DNA of 32,618 nucleotides from Porphyromonadaceae bacterium UBA4277 (GTDB lineage Bacteria; Bacteroidota; Bacteroidia; Bacteroidales; Muribaculaceae): contig DGVT01000115.1 in the NCBI GenBank assembly GCA_002395965.1, positions 1-32,618 on the forward strand, read 5' to 3'. Positions 23,351 through 30,033 of the stretch are shown here, piece after piece. The notes below the pieces were generated by a model. It was given only the letters and a program-made list of their open reading frames with translations, did no database searches and was not told the DNA's origin. The first letter of the stretch is position 1; every line of letters starts with the position of its first letter. The position numbers and the translations under genes were made by a program.

Positions 23351-25456
23351 TTATCTCTTCTTGCTGTTCCCGCCTTTGCCCTTGCGCTTCTCTTGCTCGC
23401 GGAGCATGGCTTGCTGCTGGCGCTGTGCCTCTTCAAGGCGAGCCATGAAGCCGCTTTTCTTTTTGGGCTTTGTGCGGTTGATTGCCATCTGGGCACGCAC
23501 CTTGTCTTCACTCACAAACAGGCGGCTCAGATAGGTCTGGGCGATGGTGATCAGCAGCGAGATGAAGTAGTAGTAGCTCAGGCCCGAAGCGTAGTTGTTA
23601 AAGAACACGAGGAACATGAGCGGCATGAGATACATCATCCACTTCATGCCTGGCATGGCACTCTGCTGGCTCTGCGACTGCATGGTGAGGTAGGTGTAGC
23701 CGATGTTGGTAATGGTCATGAGCAGGCAGAACAGGCTGATGTGATTGCCAAAATAGTTGGTGATAAACGGTATTTGGCCGGTCCACTGCACGATTTTGTC
23801 GGGAGCCGACAGGTCGTTGGCCCATAGGAACGACTGCCCGCGCAGCTCGATGCACGATGGGAAGAACGTGAACATGGCAATGAGGATGGGCATCTGCAGC
23901 AGCATGGGCAGGCAGCCGCCAAAGGGGCTGGCACCGGCCAGGCTGTAAAGCTCCATGGTCTTCTGCTGGCGTTTCATGGCATCTTCCTGGTTGGGGTATT
24001 TCTCGTTGATAGCTGCCACATCGGGAGCCAGTATCTTCATCTTGGCCTGTGAGATATAGCTCTTGAACGTGAGCGGCGAGAGCACTATCTTGATGAGGAT
24101 GGTCAAGATCAGGATGATGATGCCATAGTTGGTGATAAACTTGCCTAACCAGTTGAACACCGGAATGATGACGCCGGTATTAATCCAGCGAAACAGCTTC
24201 CAGCCGAGCGGGATGAGCTTGGTGAGCTTGAGGTCTTCCTTGGGCGAGTACTTGTCCATGGCCGAGAGAGTGGGGTAGCGGTTCGGACCCAGGTAGAAGT
24301 AGAATCCTGCGGCATGAGCGGCATCGCTGGCATAGGGGATTGACGTGCGTATGGTCATGTCTTTCAGATACTTGTCGTACTCGGGTGTGCCTTTCTCAAA
24401 CTCGAGGCTGGTGAGCTGGGCATTGGTGAACAGGCTGTCGGCAATGAGCACGGCGCTGAAGAACTGGTTCTTGGTGGAGATCCACTTGAGCTTGTCCTTG
24501 ATGTCTTTCTCGTCGTTGCCGCTTTCCTTGGTGTATTCCACGTCGCCGTTCTCGCCATAATATTTATAGTATATGGCCGAGTTGCGTTCCTCAAACATCT
24601 TTCCTTCTTCGTGGCGCGACATCTTCTGGTGCCAGTTCAGGTCCACGCTGTTGATGTTGAGCGGGATGATGTTTTGCATTCCTTGTTGCAGCATTTCCAT
24701 GCGCACCATGTAGGAGCCGGGCTCGAGCGTGTAGCGCAGCATCCACTTGGCTCCACCGTCAAGGTTCAGTGACATGGTCACACTGGTGTCGCTCACCTGT
24801 TCGGGGGTGAAGTAGAAGTCTTTGGTTTCAAAGCGCTGGGTGTTGTTGCTCAGTGTGAAGCTGTAATCATTCTCCTTGGGAGTGAACACCTCGACCATTG
24901 GGGCGTTATATGCCTTGTAGGCGCGCAGCGAGGCGCGCGAAATCACGCCGCCCTTGGTAGAGACTTCCACAATCAGTGAGTCGTTTTGCAGTTTCACTAT
25001 CTGCTCTTGGCCTGAGAGGAAGTTGGCAAAAGCTCCATTCTTGAGGTAGCTTTCCATGGCTTTCTTCACGGCATCCACGGCCTGGTTGTGAAGTGTGGGG
25101 TTGCCACTGGCTGCCGAGAGCACTTCGTCGAAGGGCAGCACCGTGTCGGCAACGGCAATGGTGCCCGTGAGCTCACCGCCGGCAAGCGACACTTTCACGC
25201 CCTGGCGGTCGATGGTGGCGCGGCCGCTGCTGTCGCTGCTCATCTTGGTGAGCACGCTCTTGAGCTGCGACACTTCGTCGGCACTGAGCATGGTGGTGGT
25301 TACGTCGTTCTGCTTAGCTTCTTGCTGCACGCGGGCAATGGAGTCCTGCTGGCGCTGATACTCGGCACGCTCGGCTTCGGAGGGAGTGTTGAGCCACATG
25401 AAGCCGAAGATCACGGCACACATGAGCAACATTCCGGTGATGGTGTTTTTGTCCAT
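23351..25456 (-). CDS. yidC: membrane protein insertase YidC
   Basis: Inserts and folds inner-membrane proteins, alone or with SecYEG. The 701 residues have the Gram-negative form: an N-terminal anchor (about 5-22, TITGMLLMCAVIFGFMW), a large periplasmic beta domain (about 50-420, rising to the GFYFYLGPNRYPTLS stretch), then the conserved core. The core includes the amphipathic and membrane segments around YGIIILILTILIKIVLSPLT, SPFGGCLPMLLQMPILIAMF, and MKWMMYLMPLMFLVFFNNYA. The basic C-terminus (EEAQRQQQAMLREQEKRKGK) is a ribosome-binding-type tail. It follows pyrG by 65 bases, a common order in Bacteroidetes. Confidence 0.97.
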   Translation of the reverse strand: MDKNTITGMLLMCAVIFGFMWLNTPSEAERAEYQRQQDSIARVQQEAKQNDVTTTMLSADEVSQLKSVLTKMSSDSSGRATIDRQGVKVSLAGGELTGTIAVADTVLPFDEVLSAASGNPTLHNQAVDAVKKAMESYLKNGAFANFLSGQEQIVKLQNDSLIVEVSTKGGVISRASLRAYKAYNAPMVEVFTPKENDYSFTLSNNTQRFETKDFYFTPEQVSDTSVTMSLNLDGGAKWMLRYTLEPGSYMVRMEMLQQGMQNIIPLNINSVDLNWHQKMSRHEEGKMFEERNSAIYYKYYGENGDVEYTKESGNDEKDIKDKLKWISTKNQFFSAVLIADSLFTNAQLTSLEFEKGTPEYDKYLKDMTIRTSIPYASDAAHAAGFYFYLGPNRYPTLSAMDKYSPKEDLKLTKLIPLGWKLFRWINTGVIIPVFNWLGKFITNYGIIILILTILIKIVLSPLTFKSYISQAKMKILAPDVAAINEKYPNQEDAMKRQQKTMELYSLAGASPFGGCLPMLLQMPILIAMFTFFPSCIELRGQSFLWANDLSAPDKIVQWTGQIPFITNYFGNHISLFCLLMTITNIGYTYLTMQSQSQQSAMPGMKWMMYLMPLMFLVFFNNYASGLSYYYFISLLITIAQTYLSRLFVSEDKVRAQMAINRTKPKKKSGFMARLEEAQRQQQAMLREQEKRKGKGGNSKKR

Positions 25457-25521
25457 AAGTTCTTTTAATTGAGAAACACACTGCGATGGTTTCTCCTGTA
25501 ATTATTTTTGATAAATGTTTC

Positions 25522-27141
25522 TTATTCTGTTGTCTTTTCACTCTGGTAGGCAATGGCTGCGCGTATGAAGTCCATAAACAGCGGGTGCGGCTTTAGCACC
25601 GTGCTGCTGTATTCGGGATGATACTGCGTGCCTATGTACCAGCGCTTGGCGGGCATTTCAATGACCTCAACCAGGTGTGTCTGTGGGTTCTCGCCCACGC
25701 ACATCATGCCGGCCGCCTCAAATTGTGCCCGGTAGTCTTCGTTGAACTCGAAGCGGTGGCGGTGGCGTTCCTCGATGTCGAGCACACCGTAGGCTCTTGC
25801 AACTTTCGTGCCATTCACCAGGCGGCAGGCAAACGCCCCTAAGCGCATGGTGCCACCCATGTTGGTCACGCTCTTCTGCTCCTCCATCAGGTCGATCACG
25901 TTGTGGGCTGTGGTGGGGTTCATTTCCACGCTGTTGGCATCGGCAAGCCCCAGCACGTTGCGGGCAAACTCGATGACCATGCACTGCATGCCCAGGCAGA
26001 TGCCGAAGGTGGGCACATCATTCTCGCGACACCAGCGCAGGGCTATGAACTTGCCCTCGGTGCCACGCTGTCCGAAGCCCGGAGCCACGATGATGCCGTC
26101 GTGCGGACTGAGCAGCTCGGCCACGTTGCCGTCGTTGAGCCGCTCGCTGTTGATATAGGTGATTTTAACCTTGCGGTCGTTGTAGGTGGCAGCCTGGAAG
26201 AGCGACTCGTCGATCGACTTGTAGGCATCTTGCAGTTCCACATATTTTCCCACAAGGCCGATGTTCACCACGTCGGTGGCATGGTTCATCTTGTCGAGGA
26301 AATGGTTCCACTTCGTCAGGTCGGGTTCGCCACTGAAGGGCGTGCCGGTCTTCTCGAGGATGATGTTGTCGAGTCGCTGGTCGTGCATCATCAGCGGCAC
26401 CTCGTAGATCGACGGTGCGTCGATGCTCTGTATCACGGCGTCGGGACTCACGTTGCAGAACTGTGCCACCTTGCGGCGCATGGTGGCAGGAATGTCTTTC
26501 TCGGTGCGCAGCACCAGCACGTCGGGCTGGATGCCCAACTGCTGCAGCTGGCGCACTGAGTGCTGCGTGGGCTTGGTCTTCAGCTCCTTGGCAGCCTTGA
26601 TATAGGGCACATAGGTAAGGTGCACGCAGCAGCACTTACCGCCTAACTCCCAGCGCAGCTGGCGCATGGCCTCCAAGAATGGCAGCGACTCGATGTCGCC
26701 CACCGTCCCGCCAATCTCGGTGATGACGAAGTCGTACTGCCCCGTGGAGCCCAGTAGCTTCACGTTGCGCTTGATCTCGTCGGTGATGTGCGGAATGATT
26801 TGCACCGTCTTGCCTAAGTAGTCGCCGCGGCGCTCCTTGTCGATCACGCTCTGATAGACGCGCCCGGTGGTGATGTTGTTGGCGCGTGTGGTCTTGATGT
26901 TGGTAAACCGCTCGTAGTGACCAAGGTCAAGGTCGGCCTCGTGGCCATCGACGGTCACATAGCACTCGCCATGCTCATAGGGGTTGAGCGTGCCGGGGTC
27001 GATATTGATATAAGGGTCAAACTTCTGGATGGTGACGTTGAAGCCGCGCGAGAGCAGCAGCCGTGCCACCGACGACGAGATGATGCCCTTGCCAAGCGAC
27101 GAAACCACGCCTCCGGTAACGAATATGTATTTTGTTTCCAC
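25522..27141 (-). CDS. pyrG: CTP synthase
   Basis: Makes CTP from UTP, ATP and glutamine, the last step of pyrimidine nucleotide synthesis. I use the GTG at 27141, which gives the family start (M)ETKYIFVTGGVVSSLGKGI and 539 residues; another GTG nine codons upstream (27168) is less likely. The synthetase domain has the P-loop GGVVSSLGKGI, FDPYINIDPGTLNPYEHGE and EIGGTVGDIES. The glutaminase domain has Cys382 in GICLGMQC and the His508/Glu510 pair in QYHPEY. All key parts are present. It is the first gene of the long envelope run, with a -7 box at 27185-27192. Confidence 0.97.
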   Translation of the reverse strand: METKYIFVTGGVVSSLGKGIISSSVARLLLSRGFNVTIQKFDPYINIDPGTLNPYEHGECYVTVDGHEADLDLGHYERFTNIKTTRANNITTGRVYQSVIDKERRGDYLGKTVQIIPHITDEIKRNVKLLGSTGQYDFVITEIGGTVGDIESLPFLEAMRQLRWELGGKCCCVHLTYVPYIKAAKELKTKPTQHSVRQLQQLGIQPDVLVLRTEKDIPATMRRKVAQFCNVSPDAVIQSIDAPSIYEVPLMMHDQRLDNIILEKTGTPFSGEPDLTKWNHFLDKMNHATDVVNIGLVGKYVELQDAYKSIDESLFQAATYNDRKVKITYINSERLNDGNVAELLSPHDGIIVAPGFGQRGTEGKFIALRWCRENDVPTFGICLGMQCMVIEFARNVLGLADANSVEMNPTTAHNVIDLMEEQKSVTNMGGTMRLGAFACRLVNGTKVARAYGVLDIEERHRHRFEFNEDYRAQFEAAGMMCVGENPQTHLVEVIEMPAKRWYIGTQYHPEYSSTVLKPHPLFMDFIRAAIAYQSEKTTE

Positions 27142-27184
27142 TGTTTGTGCGTTAAAATTGAAAACCACAGATTAATTCAAACTG

Positions 27185-27192
27185 CAAAATTA
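27185..27192 (-). promoter_or_regulatory. candidate -7 box for pyrG
   Basis: TAATTTTG on the minus strand fits TAnnTTTG and leaves about 43 bases to the chosen GTG start. No strong TTG partner is evident. Confidence 0.45.
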
Positions 27193-27490
27193 CTAATTAA
27201 TTATGAATTATGAATGAAGAATTGTGTTTTATTAGGTCGCACAAGCCCAATTTGATTGATTTGATTGATTTGTTGATTGAGACGCAGCCTCAATGTTACC
27301 GGTTTTAATTATGTAATAAGAATTTGTCCTCACACCGATCACACCGTTTTTTTTCGACTATAAGTTACATAAGAGTACATAAGGCTTGTCCTGCAAATAA
27401 TATTTTAGACTATAAGCAACATAAGGGTACATAAGGTCTGCTCGCAAATAATATTTTAGACTATAAGTTACATAAGAGTACATAAGGCTT

Positions 27491-27570
27491 GTCCGAAGAG
27501 TCGGAAAAGTCCGAAGAGTCGGAAAAGTCCGAAGAGTCGGAAAAGTCCGAAAGGTCGGAATAGTCCGAAA
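27491..27570. repeat. 18-bp tandem repeat, about 4.4 copies
   Basis: The unit GTCCGAAGAGTCGGAAAA is repeated in tandem, with changes in the last copies. Each unit contains the short inverted pair CCGA/TCGG. It is inserted directly after the third ACATAAG core. Confidence 0.88.
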
Positions 27571-27671
27571 CTCCAGCGCATGCCATCCTCACACCGCTCT
27601 CACCGAGTATTAGACTATAAGCTACATAAGAGCACATAAGGGCTGGCACCGTGTTCGATAGGCGAGCTAAC

Positions 27672-27729
27672 CTCGACTGAAAGTCGAGAATTTGAGTAAC
27701 CGTGGGTGTCGCACCGGCGACACCCACGG
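27672..27729. repeat. two adjacent perfect hairpins
   Basis: First hairpin: CTCGACT, loop GAA, AGTCGAG (27672-27688). Second: CCGTGGGTGTCG, loop CACCGG, CGACACCCACGG (27700-27729), a perfect 12-bp stem. No T-run follows on either strand, so they are not simple terminators. They resemble REP-type elements. Confidence 0.75.
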
Positions 27730-27898
27730 CATCAAGCCGCCTCCACAACCTCGCTGTAGGCGAGCACATATACCAGCTGGCGCCCAGCATCCTCACACCT
27801 ATTACACTGTGCTTCTTCGACTATAAGTTACATAAGTTTCATAGGGGCTGACGCGCTTAAACAATTCAGAATTATGAATTAGTGGCAATGCGCAGTAA

Positions 27899-27943
27899 GC
27901 CCTGAAAGGGCGACAGAACTTAGGCAGGGGTGTAACCCCCTGA
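27899..27943. repeat. dispersed repeat string, copy 2, with hairpin
   Basis: GCCCTGAAAGGGCGACAGAA (27899-27918) matches the string at 15741 with three differences. CAGGGG-TGTAAC-CCCCTG (27925-27942) follows and can fold. The pair, hairpin plus CGACAGAA plus hairpin, looks like one repeat element. Confidence 0.6.
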
Positions 27944-28105
27944 TATAAGTTACATAAGTAATATAATTTTATGTTTTATTTTGTTACTTATAGTCTAAAA
28001 ACCATTTCCTGGCAAGCCTCATATACTGTTTTGTTATTTATAACCTGTTGGCGGAATAAAATTAGTTTTGAGGTTTGCAGGTAACACATTGATAATGTTG
28101 AAGTT

Positions 28106-28220
28106 CCTCTTCGAGGCACCTTCGTGATTTTGCAGTCTGCACCAAGCTGCGACCCCCTGCGAGGCTCTTGCATGGTGTTTAACACGTTGCGGCTCTTCGA
28201 GCCTTTCGACCTCTTCGAGG
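28106..28220. repeat. intergenic element bounded by CCTCTTCGAGG
   Basis: CCTCTTCGAGG, itself a hairpin with a TTC loop-like centre, occurs at 28106-28116 and 28210-28220. GGCTCTTCGAGCC lies at 28191-28203, a same-core hairpin with a different stem. I believe similar CCTCGAAGAGG elements occur between genes in Bacteroides relatives. The two short minus-strand frames across it are not convincing genes. Confidence 0.6.
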
Positions 28221-28392
28221 CCTACGCTTGACAACCAATATCATACCAAAACATATGATTCCGCCAACGGGTTATTTAACGCGAGTTCGACGAAATTAAG
28301 TCGCAGTGGCTCAGTGTCTTCTCTAAGTTAAGGGAGGTGACCCAACGGGCCGGAGGAATGTGTAATGACGCCCTTTGTATGAGCCCCACTAT

Positions 28393-28772
28393 GCCTGTCC
28401 CGTGACACACTCCCCCAACCCCCTCTAACTTAGAGGGGGAGCTGCTAACGCGCTGATTTACTGATATAAATTTCGTAGAGCTCACGTTATTTATAGTCTA
28501 AAAATCACTTGATGGGCAGTTTTTCGTCGATAGACGAAAAGACCTCTTTAACCCCACTTTACGGGAGCACCAGCTCCCTTACGCCTGTCCCGTGACACAT
28601 TCCCCCAACCCCCTCTAACTTAGAGGGGGGGAGCTGCTAACGCGCTGATTTACTGATATAAATTTCGTCGAGCTCACGTTATTTATAGTCTAAAAATCGC
28701 CTGATGGGCAGTTTTTCATCGAAGACGAAAATATTTCTTTAACCCCACTTTAAGGGAGCGCCAGCTCCCTAA
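28393..28772. repeat. 190-bp tandem duplication with internal palindromes
   Basis: Unit A (28393-28582) and unit B (28583-28772) are nearly the same, both starting GCCTGTCCCGTGACACA. Each contains CCCCCTCTA-ACT-TAGAGGGGG (9-bp stem), the shared text CTGCTAACGCGCTGATTTAC, a reverse-strand ACATAAG-family relic (TTATTTATAGTCTAAAAATC), GATGGGCAGTTTTTC and a final CCCCACTTT...GGGAG...CTCCC block. In unit B that last block pairs with AAGTGGGG just beyond it to form a long inverted repeat. Confidence 0.85.
28521..28540. repeat. CGTC-GATA-GACG hairpin, copy 1
   Basis: TTTTCGTC, GATA loop, GACGAAAA: a perfect 8-bp stem in unit A. The equivalent in unit B has lost part of it (TTTTTCATCGAAGACGAAAA). 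Confidence 0.75.
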
Positions 28773-28798
28773 GTGGGGACAGTCGGCAGCGCGGGAGC

Positions 28799-28818
28799 CC
28801 TACGTCGATAGACGTAGG
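28799..28818. repeat. CGTC-GATA-GACG hairpin, copy 2
   Basis: CCTACGTC, GATA loop, GACGTAGG: same core and loop as 28521-28540, but with a different outer stem that still pairs perfectly. Confidence 0.75.
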
Positions 28819-28837
28819 ACAAAAATAGGTCCAAGAA

Positions 28838-28869
28838 TTTGCATAACCGACTGAAAAATGCTACTTTTG
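28838..28869 (+). promoter_or_regulatory. promoter of the LRR gene pair
   Basis: TTTG (28838-28841), 20 bases, TACTTTTG (28862-28869): a full Bacteroidetes -33/-7 promoter. It leaves a leader of about 165 bases before the ATG at 29041, long enough for regulation in the RNA, although no known riboswitch was recognised. Confidence 0.65.
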
Positions 28870-29040
28870 CCTGTGGCATTCCGGCGGGAGTGCCGCGCGA
28901 TGGCAGCATCGTTGCCATCCAAGCGACATAGAAAGCGTATTTATCACAATACAGACAAGTCTCCACGCTTTCGCGTTTATAATTAGAACATTAACAGCCA
29001 AATTCGGGAGACACAAGCGGCACCCAAACTATTTACCACT

Positions 29041-29997
29041 ATGATTAAACGATTCCTAACCCTGCTACTTACCATCACCCTACTCACCCCCATCGCCAAT
29101 GCCCATGACTTTGAGGTTGATGGAATCTATTACGAAATTTATAATAATTATATTCCACCAAGAGCTGGAGTCTCTTACCAAGGAACATCTTCTGCTGAAT
29201 ATAGTAATGAATACTCTGGCGATGTGGTGATTCCTGAAACAGTGACCTACGGTGGCGTAACCTACACCGTCAAATCTATCGTCGATGAAGCATTTGCAGG
29301 CTGCACAGGTCTTACGAGTATTACCATCCCCAACTCCATCACATATATCGGCAGTGATGCATTTTCTGGCTGTACTGGCCTGACGAGGGTAAATATTTCA
29401 GATCTGGCGGCCTGGTGTAATATTAGTTACAATATTGAATGGAATTATTATTGTCAACCCCTCACGTACGCTCATCATCTCTACCTAAATGGTAGCGAGG
29501 TAAAGGACCTCATCATCCCTTCAACAGTAACTAAAATACGCTCTGCGGCGTTCTATTACTGCACCGGCTTGACGAGCGTGACCATCCCCAACTCCGTCAC
29601 CTCAATCGGCGAATATGCGTTCGCTAACTGCACAGGCCTGAAAAGAATAGATTCATATCCCGAACCAAATAAAGTAGGTATGATGGGTGGACCTTTCTAT
29701 AATGTTCCTAAAAACGGGACGCTGCATGTGCTGCCTCAGTATCTTGAGGCTTATCAAACTACATATCCGTGGAATGAGTTTACTAACATCGTTGGCGACT
29801 TGAAAGACGAAGTTGCTGTTACCGGCGACGTTGATGGCAGTGCTATGGTGGATGTGGATGACGTGAATGCGATGATTAATCTCATCTTGAACTTCGACCA
29901 GTATAAGGACAAGTACCCGGGCAGTGCCGACCTGGACGGTAACGGCATGGTGGATGTTGACGACGTGAACGCCCTGATCAACATTATTTTAAATTAG
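29041..29997 (+). CDS. exported BspA-type LRR protein with dockerin-like tail
   Basis: A 318-residue protein with a signal peptide (about 1-21, MIKRFLTLLLTITLLTPIANA). About four leucine-rich repeats of the Treponema/BspA type (LRR_5) follow, for example TGLTSITIPNSITYIGSDAF and TSIGEYAFANCTGLK. A bridging segment (about 213-250, MGGPFYNVPKNGTLHVLPQYL) is common at the end of such arrays. Two dockerin-like repeats close it (about 262-318; DVDGSAMVDVDDVNAM and DLDGNGMVDVDDVNAL, calcium-loop spacing). LRR_5 proteins are usually surface binding proteins. No type IX CTD is seen, so the dockerin-like tail may serve for attachment instead; no cohesin partner is visible here. It is followed by a second LRR gene after 36 bases. 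Confidence 0.92.
   Translation: MIKRFLTLLLTITLLTPIANAHDFEVDGIYYEIYNNYIPPRAGVSYQGTSSAEYSNEYSGDVVIPETVTYGGVTYTVKSIVDEAFAGCTGLTSITIPNSITYIGSDAFSGCTGLTRVNISDLAAWCNISYNIEWNYYCQPLTYAHHLYLNGSEVKDLIIPSTVTKIRSAAFYYCTGLTSVTIPNSVTSIGEYAFANCTGLKRIDSYPEPNKVGMMGGPFYNVPKNGTLHVLPQYLEAYQTTYPWNEFTNIVGDLKDEVAVTGDVDGSAMVDVDDVNAMINLILNFDQYKDKYPGSADLDGNGMVDVDDVNALINIILN
29895..29981 (+). repeat. dockerin-tail cassette, copy 1
   Basis: An 87-bp coding tract starting CGACCAGTATAAGGACAAGT that matches 32289-32375 at 86 of 87 positions; the only difference is T29940 against C32334. It covers the linker and most of the last dockerin-like repeat. Confidence 0.9.
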
Positions 29998-30033
29998 ACT
30001 AATTATTGTGATTTAACTAATTAATATGCGATT

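Larger units (their letters stand above)
27328..27853. repeat. composite repeat with GACTATAAGTTACATAAG core
   Basis: Three fuller units (27328-27390, 27587-27646, 27791-27853) share CCTCACACC, a second CACC/CACT string, then GACTATAAG-TACATAAGAGTACATAAGG-like sequence. Two further cores lie at 27408-27443 and 27459-27494, and a shorter one at 27942-27963. Copies on the other strand are at 27983-28000 and, diverged, within each 190-bp unit (about 28486-28505 and its equivalent). These look like remnants of one small mobile or amplified sequence. Confidence 0.75.
27193..28837. other. gene-free, repeat-rich island
   Basis: About 1.65 kb between the pyrG promoter and the promoter of the first LRR gene, with no coding region I can support. 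The short open frames here have odd compositions and overlap repeats. The region is made of several repeat families and hairpins, listed separately: composite ACATAAG units, an 18-bp tandem repeat, a 12-bp perfect hairpin, a CCTCTTCGAGG element, a duplicated 190-bp unit, and CGTC-GATA-GACG hairpins. No tRNA, rRNA or CRISPR structure was seen. Confidence 0.7.

Noticed and set aside
27491..27570. CRISPR array
   Set aside because: The 18-bp units are directly joined with no spacers, and no cas gene is near.
27700..27729. Rho-independent terminator
   Set aside because: The 12-bp stem is perfect, but no T-run follows on either strand, and pyrG points away from it.
27461..27796. 111-codon minus-strand frame with SDFSDSSDFSDSS repeats
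   Set aside because: It is read across the 18-bp tandem repeat, the hairpins and two ACATAAG units; no sign of a real protein.
27988..28234. Two short minus-strand frames in the repeat island
   Set aside because: They overlap each other in different frames and cover the CCTCTTCGAGG element.
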